Assembly: GCA_029204225.1 (NCBI GenBank)
Contig: CM055110.1
Coordinates: 41,087,862 to 41,151,861, forward strand
Length of the DNA: 64,000 bases
Reading direction: 5' to 3'
Source of the DNA: Diphasiastrum complanatum
Lineage: Eukaryota; Streptophyta; Lycopodiopsida; Lycopodiales; Lycopodiaceae
Each line of letters starts with the position of its first letter. Position 1 is the first letter of the stretch. Below are positions 11,078 through 23,515 of this stretch, in pieces. The notes under the pieces are model-generated. The model was not told the origin of the DNA, did no database searches, and saw only the letters and a program-made list of their open reading frames with translations. Both the position numbers and the translations under genes were made by a program.

Positions 11078-12228
11078 CTCCCTCCCCCTTAAGAACTGTC
11101 TTGGTCCTCTAAGACAAAGTCTGAAAATTTTTTGCGAAGGATGCTGCCTCTTTCCCAAGTGGCATTCTCAACAGGCTGATCATTCCACTTAACCAGATAT
11201 TCTCGGTATAGAGTATGACGAGTCTGCATCTCTCTACTATCAAGAATCTCTACGCTTAGCATGTTCTATCATCTGGTTTAGGTCCTCTAAAAAGTTTCTG
11301 GCTGTTTCAACTTTTTCTTTTTTAAACCCTACAGCTGTGGGTGAGCGTGGCTGAAAACCATACATCAGCATAAATGGCTATATCCCGTAGCTGAATGTTT
11401 GGTACTATTGTAAGCAAACTCTAATATTGAGAGATACTCCTCCCAATTAGTCTGCTTCTTGTTGACGTATGCACGAAGCATATCCTCCAGCACCTGATTT
11501 ACCCTCTCTGTTTGACCGTCCGTCTGTGGATGGTCAGTGGTACTCATATTAAGTTTAGTATGGAGATGATGGAATACTGCCCTCCAAAAATTTCCATTAA
11601 ACTTACTGTCCCGGTCGCTGACTATGCCGGAAGGTAGACCGTACAATTTAAATAGCCCGTCTACAAACAACCTCGCTAACTCTGGAGCTTTAACGGTTGT
11701 TTTGGTCGGAATAAAATGAGCCATTTTGGTTAGACGGTCAACTGTGACCCATATAGCGTCATTACACTTTTGGGTTTTAGGCAGGCCTACTATAAAATCC
11801 ATGGAGATACTCTCCCATTTACCAGCTGGTATTTCTAAGGGCTGCAACAACCCTCCTGCCTTTAAATGCTCTGCTTTGTTTACTTGACATTTCTGGCAAC
11901 TGGTTACATACTGTTGGACGCCCTTTTTCATACTGGGCCAGAAAAATTGCCTACGAAGAAGCTCATAGGTCTTCTGTATGTCTGGGTGTCCCGCACTAGG
12001 ATTGTCATGACATTCATATAGGACATGCTGCCTATAATCCTCTGAATTGGGGACACATACTCTATCTCTATAGAGCAAGTACTCATCCTGAATGGAATAC
12101 TGTTTCCATTTGAATCCTTGAGTCAACTGACCCTCAACCATTGGGGTTTGCTTGGGTAATACAGGCTCAGAATCCTCAACGTCATCTGACGTATACTCGG
12201 ACTCATCAGGGTCAAACCCGACTATTAC
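11078..12228 (-). pseudogene. Gypsy-A integrase fragment, internally deleted
   Basis: On the minus strand the frame 12237-11365 carries the integrase zinc domain (CHDNPSAGH...CQKCQVNK). It also carries the catalytic core with Asp in SMDFIVGLP, Asp in SDRDSKF and Glu in [10 protein letters not shown]. Downstream, about 350 bp of the C-terminal region present in the complete element is missing: GAACATGCTAAGCGTA joins directly to the chromodomain end. Gag, protease and RT are absent, so this is a 5'-truncated copy. Integrase would insert the cDNA, and the chromodomain would steer it to chromatin. The upstream boundary near 12228 meets the LINE. Confidence 0.85.
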
Positions 12229-13437
12229 ATGACACATTTTCTGGAGCTAGACACAGTGGGACTTCCAGTTTTGCCACACTATCTCACCTTAGGACTATCC
12301 CACGGGCTTCGGTTTCTATTGGGCCAATTTCGAGTATTTTCACATCAGTTGGCTATTAAGACAGGACGCTTCCAGGGCACCCCGCAAGAGGAGCGGATTT
12401 GCCAGTTGTGCTCATTAGCTATGGTCGAGTTAGAGGAGCATTTCCTATTCACATGTCCAGTTTACTATGAGATCAGAGGGCGATACCATTGCCTTTTTCG
12501 TCAGACACCAGTCACACTGCGGTCCCTTATCTCATACGAGGATCCCCGTTGTGTGGCACTTATGCTACACGAGATGTCCCTCCTACACCAGGACCTATGT
12601 CAGCAGACAAATCATCATACTTACCCAGACACAGTCCCAGATCACATCCTTCTTCTCACGAAGAAGATCGCGTTCTGATGCAGACATGATTGACAACGAT
12701 TGCGACAACACTCCCAGACTTGAGACGCAGAGACGACCCACCATCCAGCCTCAGGTGACCATGAGAGTTACACGTCCCACCAGACCTCCTATACAGAGAC
12801 GCACTACGTATGCTCATGCTCGTAGACGACGCCATTGTGCTCCAGTGCTTACTGATGTTGCAGCTCGCATTACATCCTTCTACAGTATCAGTACAGACCT
12901 GACATCTTGACGTGGATACATATGGTTCTCATGCACAGGCCTTTTCTCTGCTGCCCTGTACCTCTCAAGTGCATTCTTGCTGCTTTGTGCATCTCGATGA
13001 TCGTGGTTGTTGTCCTGTTTCTCTCTCTCTCTCACTCATAGTCATGCAGCAGTTCACACTTCTCGCCTTGTTACGAGAGTACACAGTTTTCACCCTCCTA
13101 GATGACGTCAACGACGGTCCATACCTCCTGATACAGCTCGCATTACGTCTTTTTTTAGCAGCAGCAGCAATATCTGACACTATCTGATACTACTCTACTC
13201 TACTCTACTCATGGCAACTATTCTTGCTCCCACTTATGGACAGTTGGCAGTTTGTAGTTTACAGTTATATTACTCATTTTTCTTTCATGCATAGTTTTTT
13301 CTATGGAGACGTTTATATACGCTCCCATGGTTTTCACATACTTGACATGTACTCCTTTTGGTCTTATATGCCTTTTGACATGGAAAAGACATTAATAAAG
13401 CTTTCTTTCTTTCTTTCTCTCTCTCTCTCTCTCTCTC
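12229..13437 (+). mobile_element. LINE ORF2 C-terminus, 3' UTR and (CT)n tail, continuation of the 9255 copy
   Basis: Frame 12229-12678 contains HQLAIKTGRFQGTP, the zinc-binding motif ICQLCSL...EEHFLFTCPVYYEI and the family end segment CVALMLHEMSLLHQDL. A basic tail frame and a 3' UTR follow, with GGAGACGTTTATATACGC, AATAAAGCTTTC and (CTTT)n(CT)n at 13400-13437. About 200 residues present in the minus-strand copy between the RT end and this point are missing. The gypsy-A insertion was therefore accompanied or followed by a deletion. Confidence 0.75.
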
Positions 13438-14782
13438 ATGTAGCCGTTGGTGCCATTAGAATTGCTACTTGTTGCCTACTGGCCATCGATGCTTTGGAAG
13501 AAATGCCTAATGGTTTGTTTGGAAGCTTGATTGAAGTCTGCTTGGAAGGGTAGTGCACGTGGATGAAAGAAGAGATTTTCAAACCCTGTCCTAGTCTATA
13601 AGGATCCTCACATGAAGAACAACATATGTTTAAATTATTTAGTAAGCTGATTTCGCAAGGCGACAGGAGATTTGGTAGATTTCAAATCGTAGGGAGATAT
13701 TATGTCTTTTATAGACACATAAGAGTTAGCATAGAGGATCACATCTTGGTACCATGACATGTCACTCCCATTGATTCCTCCTGCCATGCCAAGGGCACCT
13801 AGATGTACCTTTGACCATGCATATGCACAAGTATACCAGGACTCTTTCTAGTGTTCCCACAAATTGCGATCCGTTGGCTGATGAATCACGATTTTTCAAT
13901 GAATTGGATAGTCCCAATTTGAATCGGGATTGTAAATTTTTTTCTTACGACCCTAGCTTGATTCCAGTCATGTTTTGTTTTTAACCTTTTTTGTGCCTCT
14001 TTCAAGGGAAAGAGAATAGGAGAGGGAGAAACTTGAGGAGAGGAGAGAGGAAAGAGGAGAGAGGAGAGAGAAAATGGTTAAATGTGTTAGGTTAATCTTC
14101 ATTGTTAAATGCACTTTGAAGGAAAAAATTAGAATAGGAGTTAGGAGAATTTAGAACTTTGGTGTTTAGTAGTATAAGCCACTACTATTAGGTAAATGAA
14201 GGAGAGAGGCTAGAGTTAGCAGTTAGGAGAGAGAATAGGAGGAGGAGGTGTGTGTGAATTTAGGCAAGAGATGTGTGTGTGAAATTGTGAATTTAGTTTT
14301 AGTTAGTAGAGTTGTTAGGAGTGTTAGAGTTTAGAGTTAGGTAATAGATGTGAGAGGAGTGTTCGAAGTTAGGAGAGCTAGGAGTTAGCTTAGGAGTTAG
14401 GAGTTGAAACTTGAAAGTTAGAACTTAGGAGTTAGGAGTTGAGAGTCATGGTGAGAAAGAGATCCTATAAGGGATCATGTCACAGTTGCTTCAGGATACG
14501 CTTGGGCACAGAATGATGGATGTGCAATTCTGGCCACGTGAGCTATAGTGGTAGTCCAGTGCATATTCAAATGCACCTCCTTTGTTTGCATGGTTATGAG
14601 ATCAGGCCATGCCCACAGACACCACTAGGGCTAACGAGCATGATTGTGAGACCACGAGCTATTTAGAGAGAGGAGATCATTCCTTTGACGGTCACGGCAA
14701 CTGAGCATCATACACTTTTGACCTGATTCTTTAAACTTTTGCTTGTGAATTTGATGAGTTTGATTGTCAATTGTAGATTGTA
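13438..14782. other. Unassigned, purine-rich stretch with a hAT-like subterminal motif
   Basis: At 13863-13945 gaatcacgattttt and gaatcgggattgtaaa are followed by a T run, as in the motif at 25491-25546. From 14000 to 14450 the plus strand is dominated by gagagg and gagttagg words. I see no gene. Confidence 0.35.
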
Positions 14783-14968
14783 ATGATTAAATGTTTTTTG
14801 ATTTCTTTTGTTGCAATAGGATCAGCTGCTAGGCAACATGCATCCACCTTAGGTCAAGATGAGACAGAGGCAGAGGCAGAGGTAGAGGCCGACACATCTA
14901 CACCACATGTAGATGTGGCTGGCCCCTCTACTTCTAGACCCCCCCGTAGAGGTGTTGTTACTTTTTAA
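14783..14968 (+). pseudogene. Possible terminal exon of an unidentified, perhaps transposase, gene
   Basis: A good 3' splice site (ttcttttgttgcaatag, ending about 14819) precedes an open stretch. It encodes an acidic repeat (EAEAEVEAD), a Ser/Pro/Arg-rich end (AGPSTSRPPRRG) and a stop at 14966. Low-complexity tails of this sort end several plant hAT proteins, and a hAT copy starts 900 bp downstream. No upstream exon was found, so the assignment is a guess. Confidence 0.25.
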
Positions 14969-15152
14969 CGTTTTTTGTTTTAAATAAGATAGATCACCAG
15001 AAAACATGCCTCACTAGCTTTTTTTCTTTTGTGTGCTTTTAGTTTATTACTTCTTGGTGTAGACATATTGATGTGTTTCCATATTTCCTACGTTTCATGC
15101 TTATTTGATTGATGGTGGACGAGATAAAAGAGGAAGAAGCTTTTTTCATCAC

Positions 15153-15155
<3 letters not shown>

Positions 15156-15189
<34 letters not shown>
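15156..15189. repeat. (TA)n microsatellite
   Basis: Seventeen TA units directly precede the GC-rich array at 15199. A comparable TA tract precedes the long GA tract at 21657. Confidence 0.9.
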
Positions 15190-15193
<4 letters not shown>

Positions 15194-15198
15194 CATGA

Positions 15199-15357
15199 GG
15201 GTCCGGGCCGAAGTGCCCGCGTCCGACGCCCGGACCCGGACGTGTTCGACCCCCGGACGCGGGGTCGGACGCGTCCTTTTTTTTAATTTTTTTTTTTTTG
15301 GGCTGGACGCGTCCGGGCCCCGGACGCGTTTTTTTTTTAAAAAAAAGAAGAAGGACG
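15199..15357 (+). repeat. GTCCGG/CGGAC subterminal array upstream of hAT copy 1
   Basis: Dense GC-rich hexamers in both orientations (gtccggg, cccggac, ggtcggac, ggacgcgtcc) occur in about 100 bp. A T/A homopolymer block (15277-15299, 15329-15346) and another ggacgcg follow. hAT transposases bind repeated short motifs near element ends, and the second hAT copy has an analogous array of a different word at 61223. Function as binding sites is inferred. Confidence 0.5.
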
Positions 15358-15435
15358 CGAGCCCTGCAGACAGTCCGCAAAACCCGAGACTGCAGCGAAA
15401 GAGGGCGGAAGAGGGAGAGAGAGAGTGAGTGGGAG

Positions 15436-15440
<5 letters not shown>

Positions 15441-15508
<68 letters not shown>
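15441..15508. repeat. (GA)34 microsatellite, then GT-rich tract
   Basis: A perfect GA run, followed to about 15720 by gtgtgt-rich low-complexity sequence. It lies in the presumed 5' leader of hAT copy 1. Confidence 0.9.
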
Positions 15509-15511
<3 letters not shown>

Positions 15512-15796
15512 TGTTGGTGTGGGTGTGTGTGATGAGCTGTGTGTGCGTGTGTGTGTGAAAATTGTGTGTGTGTGTGAAAAGATATTGTTGATTTGTGTGC
15601 ATACAGTTGTGTGTGTGTGGTGATTTGTGTGTGTGAGAGAGAGAGGAAGAGACAGAGAGTGTGAGGGACGGAGAGAGGGAGGATTTGTGTGTGTGCACAG
15701 TGTGTGTGTGAGTTTAGGATTTAGCTTTAAGGGTGCTTGGGTTTGGGGTTTCAGGGTAGGGAGAGATTGGATTTGCGTGCTTCTGTGTGTGTGTGC

Positions 15797-15798
<2 letters not shown>

Positions 15799-15886
<88 letters not shown>
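15799..15886. repeat. (GA)44 microsatellite abutting a start codon
   Basis: Perfect GA dinucleotides end two bases before the ATG at 15888. If transcribed, the leader of the transposase would be a long purine tract. Confidence 0.9.
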
Positions 15887-15887
<1 letters not shown>

Positions 15888-15888
<1 letters not shown>

Positions 15889-17874
15889 TGGCTGCCCGTC
15901 CCATTTGGGATGAGGTGGAGGTGATGCCCGACAAAAAGTGGCGTTGCCCTTTTTGTCGAAGGCAGTTCATAGGGAACGCCTCTCGGGTTCGAGCACATCT
16001 GGGGGTGTTGGGAGTCCGACCCACGGGGGATGCTACGGGATCGGCATTTGTATGGTCATCCCCGCTGCGGAGAGGTCTCACATTATCGAGACATATTCTG
16101 AGCCAGCTGCTGAGCCTGGCGAGCCGTCCACAGATGCCGCGGACTCTATTTCTACTGGTGCATCCGCTGGCACCGCCCCTGCCACTGGTACACCCAGCGC
16201 CACCGCCCCCACCGTCGCATCTGCACCCGCCACCGCCGCTGCATCCGCACCCGCCACCCCCCTCCGCCTCCGCCTCCGCCTCTACCACAACCACCTGTAC
16301 CCCCTTCGCCAGTACTCCCCATGGATCCACAGCCTCCACTGCTGCACCTACGCCTCTGCCATCATCGTCAGATCTGCACGTCCCGTCCACATCTTCCGCT
16401 TCCGCACCTGCACCTATGCCACCACCTCCAGATCTCGCATCGTCCATCCACATCCTCCCAACCATCCACATCCCGAGGCACCGGACAGATGTCCATGCCG
16501 GGATCTTTCAGAGAGGGGTAGCACAGAGAGGCCACCAGGAGAGTTCATGTTTGATGTCATCAGGTCTTCCATCCTAGCCATAGGCCCACAGCATGTCGTC
16601 ACGGTGGTGACGGACAATGCAACGAATTGCATTCAGATGGGTGTACTGCTAGAGGCTGAGTTCCCTCATATTGTTCATACCCCCTGTGCAGCCCACGGAA
16701 TAGACCTTCTGATGGGGGACATTGGAGCACTTCCCTGGGTTAGAGCCATCGTCCGGGAGGCCCTCTTCCTGGTGACTTTTGTCACCAGAAAGAGGTGTGT
16801 TCTTGCCATGTTCTGGGTGTTCAGCCATCTGGACCTCCGTAAGCCAGCCCCCACACGCTTTGCATTTGACTTGGTGGTCATCGACCGTTTGATCAGGTGC
16901 AGGGCCCAGCTTCTACAGATGGTTGCCAGTGATCTTTGGGGTGCCAGTACGTTTTCACACACTGAGGATGGGGAGCACTTTTCTTCCACGGTGAGGGGAG
17001 ACCAGTTCTGGAGGGATGCACAGACATTGTCAGCACTGCTTCGACCACTCTACATTGTGCTCCGCGTGGCTGACAGCGAGGGGTCGACACTTGGATTGGT
17101 GTCTGAGCTCATGGACCGGATTGGACAGTTCCTGTAGCTGCCCATCTTGCAGCCAGAGAGGTAAGCGGTACAGTGTTGTAATTGACCTTTATCTTTTCAG
17201 TACTTGCTAGTTTGTTTTTATGTCAATGTTAAGTTTTTTCGTAATGCCCTAAACCACATGCCCCTCACCTGCAGGATGACAGAGCTGAAGTTCATCTGGG
17301 AGACGCGGTGGAACTACTTCCACAGGAGTATCCACAGCGTTGCACACATACTACATCCCCTCTTCCTCTCTCCGACACAGATCGCAGGCAGGGAGCTCGA
17401 GGCCGATTGGCTTCAGTACATTCACAGAGTGGGTCCACACATGGGTTTGGATCCTATCAGGCTCATGGAGGAGCTCGCTGCATTTCGTTTCGGCATGGGC
17501 ACATTCGGCCACCCGGCTGCCCAGGATCCAGAGAGGAGGCAACTACCCATTACCTGGTGGACCATGTTCGGTAGCACATACCCATCTATACAGCGTCTTG
17601 CATTGCGTGTCCTTTCTCAGGTATGCATCTCATTTTATCCTCCATTTTTGTGTTTCGTTGAAGTTCCACCTCTGCCACAATGTGCTGAAGTATTTCAATG
17701 CACGCACCACAGGACTGTGCTGCCTCCGTGTGTGAGCGTAATTGGAGCACATGGGCACTCATTCACACGAGGAGAAGAAACCGGTTGTCAGTGAGTCAGT
17801 TGGAGCGGTTGGTGTTCTGTAGCACCAACGCACGTCTCGCCAGGAGACTTCCGACCATTACGAGCGCATTGCAG
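15888..17874 (+). pseudogene. hAT transposase copy 1: BED finger, partial DUF659 core, dimerisation exon
   Basis: From the ATG at 15888 the protein opens with a BED-type finger (KKWRCPFCRRQF...RVRAHL). A frameshift near 16020 follows, then a Pro/Ala/Ser linker. At 16541 the frame jumps to EFMFDVIRSSILAIGP and continues through TDNATNC and CAAHGIDLL, a DUF659/hAT core. The segment that should lie between is missing here and sits inverted at 19226-19944. Exon ends are clear: donor after 17160, acceptor before 17275, donor after 17620, acceptor before 17713, donor after 17874. Exon 17713-17874 holds CERNWSTWALIHTRRRNRLS, the hAT dimerisation region. An amber codon at 17135-17137 and frameshifts make it non-functional. 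Confidence 0.8.
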
Positions 17875-17976
17875 GTGATAAGCTAATCTTTCATAGCATG
17901 TTGGTTGACTCCTGGTATGTTGGTTTCATTTTTTGATAAAGTTGTCTCTCTGACATGCAAATTTTAAACCTTGCAG

Positions 17977-19246
17977 ACGAAGATATCAGATTTGGAGCGC
18001 TAGGTTGACTTGCCTACGGACAGCACCCATCCCATGCCTGCAGATGACCTGGGCACACAGTTGATGGCAGAGAGAGAGAGGGCGCTTGCCGAGATGAGAG
18101 AGAGAGAGAGCTTGGGCTTGAGCACAGAAGCCCCCATTGTATGAGGCAGATGAGCCAGTGTCAGAGGATGAGCATGATGAGGATGAGCCCTTTCGGGTTG
18201 TGTTTGCCAGACCAGAGAGGGATGAGGCAGATTATACAGGTGCAGGGCACATGCCACGGGCAGGGGTCACAGGTGCATCACGTGGCAGAGGTGGGACACA
18301 TGGCACAGGTTATACCGGCAGACAGGCAGGGCACACAGGGGGGGCCAGTGGCATACCTACCTATGTCGACATGATGGAGGAGGCTCTTGATAGAGGGCAG
18401 AGTGGTTCAGATGCCGGTCCCGCAGATGTTTGGATGCGTGCAACACAGAGTCATGGCCGTTACTACGACAGCACACCAGAGGAGGCACCTAATGACTTTC
18501 ATTGCACAGATTGGGAGGCCATGCAGGGTCTACAGGGTGCACATGATGAGGCACGGGATGAGGCTTGGGTTGATTCAGGGGTTGGTGCACAGGATGATTC
18601 AGAGGTTGGTGCACAGGATGATTTAGAGGCTGGTGCACAGGATGAGTCCCAGAGCCCAGAGCATTTGTATTCGGATGCCCAGCTGGCCGACTTGGTTGCC
18701 ACATTGGATTTAGAGGCCCAGCAGATGCCGAGTGTCAGGGCGCCCTCATCAAATCTTGCCAGCATGCCATACACAGAGTCCCAGCCAGAGCAGCCGCATG
18801 AGGTGTCTACAGTTCCTCCAGCTCCTCAGAGGGTGTATGTGCGTCGCACAGCTCCTCCATTGCCACCGGTGCCATTCAGGCCTGCAGCCCCTCCATCACC
18901 GTCCACTTCTGCAGCACCAGGTCTCCATGGCAGGCCACCATCTGTGCCCAGGTTTTCTCTTGCAGCGCCCACATCCACAGTGGCTCCTCCAGTGGCAGCA
19001 CCAACGTCACATCCTCCTCCTTTGGCAGCACCCAGGATGTACCAGTACCGGCCACCACAGCGCCCCTTTCAGTACATATCGCCACTGTACTCGCCTCCTG
19101 CACAGCCAGTTCCTCCACCTGCAACAGCCCCACGGGCACACACTCCACGAGCTTATCCTCCTCGACCAGGTGCACAGGGAGTTCCCTCTTTTGCTTCCCT
19201 ATCCCAGCCGGCCTCAGTTTGGGCCTATGGCCTATGGAAGACCTGA
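17977..19246 (+). pseudogene. hAT copy 1 C-terminal exon with long acidic then Pro-rich tail
   Basis: The exon follows acceptor ttaaaccttgcag (ends 17976). KISDLER is followed at once by a stop (18001), and later a frame of 369 codons (18137-19246) stays open. It is acidic at first (DEPVSEDEHDEDEPF), then Gly/His-rich. Next comes a 24-bp repeat encoding GVGAQDDS-type units three times (about 18583-18655), then about 130 residues very rich in Pro, Ala and Ser. Its last codons run into the inverted segment at about 19226. Typical hAT proteins end soon after the dimerisation domain, so this tail is unusual. Its function is unknown. Confidence 0.55.
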
Positions 19247-19944
19247 TGACATGCTGTGGGCCAATGGCTAGGATGGAAGACCTGATGACATCAAACATGA
19301 ACTCTGCAGATATGACTCTCCCCCCCCTGCTGCAATCCACTGCCCTCAAAAATTGTGTGCCCATGCAGCTGGAGACCAGTATGTTGAGGATCGGCCTCCT
19401 CCTGACATCAATCCAGCCATCGGACATGATGGTGCAACCGTAAGTGGCCCAGTGCCGACGTAGAGGCTCCATCTCTCTAGACAAGGACTCAACCCTATCC
19501 CTCAACATGTGTGTGCGGACAACCTCTGAACTAGGGACTCTCCAGCTAGGGCTGACAGACTGTGCAAGGCGGAAGGCCCTTCTGAAGGGCTCAGAGTCGG
19601 TGATGGCAAAGGGTAGGTTCAGCTCGTAAATCAGACTGGCCACGGCCTGTGTGGCCTCTCTATCCATGTGTGGCTGATGCGCGTCGCGAATGGTCTGCTG
19701 CACAAGGGCTCTCCCTGGTGGGCGACGGGTGGTGGACCTCCAGCACGGTGCACCAACCGTGACGGGAATGGACGATGACGCGATAGGCTGGGCACTGGTG
19801 GATGCATCGGCTGTAGACGTGGAATGGGGAGAGTGGGATGCACTGGCAGGGATGGGTGCAGCAGCATAGGTGGGGTGCACTGGTGGAGGGGCAACATCTG
19901 GCATGGGGTACGAAAACTGCTGGCTGAGGAGGTCATCAAAGAGT
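19226..19944 (-). pseudogene. Inverted middle segment of a hAT transposase (linker and start of DUF659)
   Basis: Read on the minus strand: a Pro/Ser linker, RRPPGRALVQQTIRDAH, a conserved YELNLPFAITDSEPFR, MSDGWIDVRRRPILNILVSS and SRGGRVISAEFMFDVIRSS. This is exactly the part lacking between the linker and EFMFDVI at 16541. About 58 bp encoding EFMFDVIRSSILAIGPQHV occur in both places, with one mismatch counted by eye. Downstream the minus frame runs antisense into the C-terminal exon. Its 5' side is cut by a LINE tail at about 19945. Compare NLPFAIADTHLFR in the second hAT copy. Confidence 0.8.
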
Positions 19945-19945
19945 A

Positions 19946-21470
19946 GAATAGAATAGAATAGAGTAGAATAATGTCTATAGAGTGCCCTTGGGCACATAAG
20001 ACAAAGAAAAAGTACATTAGAAAGGAGCAGTGTCCATGTTGGACTTATTGCTATCAACTACAACTAAAAAACAGAGATAAACTGGAAATAAAAACCAAAG
20101 CTTAACCTCCAGCTATGGTGAGGGTACAAAAGCAATAGCTTAACCACCAGCTACGCGGAGGAATAAAACTCACTAACTGAGAGAGAAAAACTATGTGATC
20201 TGGTGTGAGGCACATGGTGGCCTCTGGTGACGAACTCTGGATGATTGAGGAAGACGCTGGAGCTTCGGCCGACGAGCTGGAATGTCAATCTCACTATCCG
20301 AAGTATCTTCCCTAGCTCTTTTCTGAAAGAAAAGTGTAATATGTGGCTGGCCGCGGTCAACATCCTGATCATCTGACAGAAGTGAAGATCTCAAAGAGAA
20401 CATCTCTCGCAAATGTAAACCAACACATCTCGCATCTGGATAGGCAAAAAAGGAACCAAGCGTGAGTGGAGTGTCCCGATATAGACAGTGGTATCTGCCT
20501 CTGATCTCATAGTAAGCTGGACATATGAAAATAAAGTGAAACTCATCCTCAACCTCATGTAGAGTACAACACTGACAGATCCGTAATGGGCGTGGCGTGT
20601 TTGTGTATCTGCCAGTCTCAATAGCTAGCTGATGAGAAGAGACCCAAAGCTGACCAATGCGGTAGCACAGGCCAAAAGACAGCGTCTGAGAGAGATAACT
20701 CGGTCTAACGGGTAGCCCTGAAGCATCCAGGTGAAGAAAGTGAGTGCGGTAGAAATGAAGCGTAACCCGTGAGGGATCCAGGTGAGTTCAAACAGTATGT
20801 ATGTATGCTCTGTAGATCTGTCGGCGAATGAACACACGAGTCCCATTTGGGAGGTCAGACATATATAATCCCCAGCTACGTAGAAAGTCCGAAGCATACT
20901 GAAACCATGAAGACTTAGCCCGCTGCTCGGCCAAAGTGCGAGAGGATGTAAAAGCTGCTACCACGTATCTGGAAGACTCAAGCTCTGAGACTCTATGAAT
21001 GAACGTGATGATCTTGAAAATAGCTTCTACAATCAGTGGAGGAGAAGCAAACTCCGCCAAAATAACCTTTGAGGAACCGACTGCTTGGCCCGAATCATCC
21101 GGCTAAGCATGTGAATCTGCAAGCACGAGATGTCACTCCAGGTGTCTCTAGATAAGCCAGGGCACCATGTCTCTGCTGAATACAGTGCAACTGGAGAAAC
21201 AGTCGAAGAGAAGAGGTGACAACGTGTGTCCGGGTCATGCATGTAATAAGAGGAGGAAAACCTGTCCATCTGAGCAGAGCGCCCCTTGCGGAGCCTAGCC
21301 AATGCAGCAGGTCTAAAAGAAAGGACCGGAGAAGAGAACACCCAGGTATGTGTAAGATGCCACTATCTCTAGAAGCTGTCCATCAAAATAGAACATGGTG
21401 TCTCTCATATGCTGCCTGTTGGTGTTAAACACCATAACCTTAGTCTTACCAATGTTCACCATCAGCCCCC
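19946..21470 (-). mobile_element. LINE ORF2 C-terminal half with (TATTC)n tail, minus strand
   Basis: In minus order it reads GLMVNIGKTKVMVFNT (RT thumb), SYTYLGVLFS, SSTVSPVALYSAETWC, SWFQYASDFLRSWGLYM, HQLAIETGRY and the zinc motif ICQCC...FHFIFVCPAYYEI. A basic tail and a 3' UTR with GTGCCCAAGGGCAC (a palindrome) follow, ending in TATTC pentamers at about 19947-19973. Several frameshifts divide it (frames at 21313-21591, 21033-21341, 20788-21060, 20391-20621). The different 3' tail marks a second subfamily beside the (CT)n type. Its tail lies inside the inverted hAT segment. Confidence 0.75.
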
Positions 21471-23054
<1,584 letters not shown>

Positions 23055-23290
23055 TATGTATATCTACTGTTCTTACTCCCTCAACAGACACAATGTGACC
23101 TAGATACTCAATTTTTTTTTTAACTACTCTTTCAAACTATTATCAATAAAGTTCATCAAAGACTCAACCCACATAAGATCTAAGCACATCATTCATCAAC
23201 ATCATAAATGTCATCGGGGCATTGGTCGATCCAATTGGCACTTCAAGAAACTTGCAGTCCCAACGAAGTTTTAAGAAGATAAACTAGCTT
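23055..23290 (-). pseudogene. Ty3/gypsy reverse transcriptase fragment
   Basis: On the minus strand, 23235-23168 reads STNAPMTFMMLMNDVLRSY, matching the plant gypsy RT block that is normally [10 protein letters not shown]. After a deletion, 23112-23060 reads VEYLGHIVSVEGVRTVDI, the RT thumb motif. The catalytic FLDDIL block that should lie between is lost. It is a relic with no flanking LTR. Confidence 0.7.
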
Positions 23291-23409
23291 CCAATTTGAA
23301 CATTGTTATTTGAAAGGTAAAAGATAAACTATTGTGTCGAGTTGTAGCTTGCAAATACCCACAGCCGGGCACAATAGCTTCCATAGCATCCACACCCGCT
23401 AGGGCATTA

Positions 23410-23515
23410 GTAGTCGGTCAGGGCCCATCCTCCAACCATCAACCACCAATTGCTCCCACCCCGAGCCCGTGTTCTGGAAGCCAGTAGACTCCTCTCGTGG
23501 GGTGCCATTCAGGAT
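23410..23515 (+). pseudogene. hAT transposase fragment (deletion derivative)
   Basis: tagtcggtcagggcccatcc parallels the linker of the hAT copy at 62175. After a large deletion, ttctggaagccagtagactc followed by ctctcgtgg parallels the FWKAVDSSRGGAIQD region at 62799-62840. The two parts are far apart in the longer copy, so this is an internally deleted relic. Confidence 0.55.

Noticed and set aside
12221-12229. CTATTACA at the ragged end of the gypsy-A fragment as a second LTR end
   Set aside because: For a minus-strand element this side should show the complement of TGTTAC, so the orientation is wrong. It is treated as chance or a recombination scar.
15149-16471. 440-codon minus-strand frame with Gly-rich and Ser-Leu-rich parts
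   Set aside because: It is antisense to the hAT BED-finger and linker exon and runs through two GA tracts; no domain is seen.
18583-18655. CRISPR-like or satellite repeat
   Set aside because: Three in-frame 24-bp units within a coding exon, in a plant context; it is a protein repeat.
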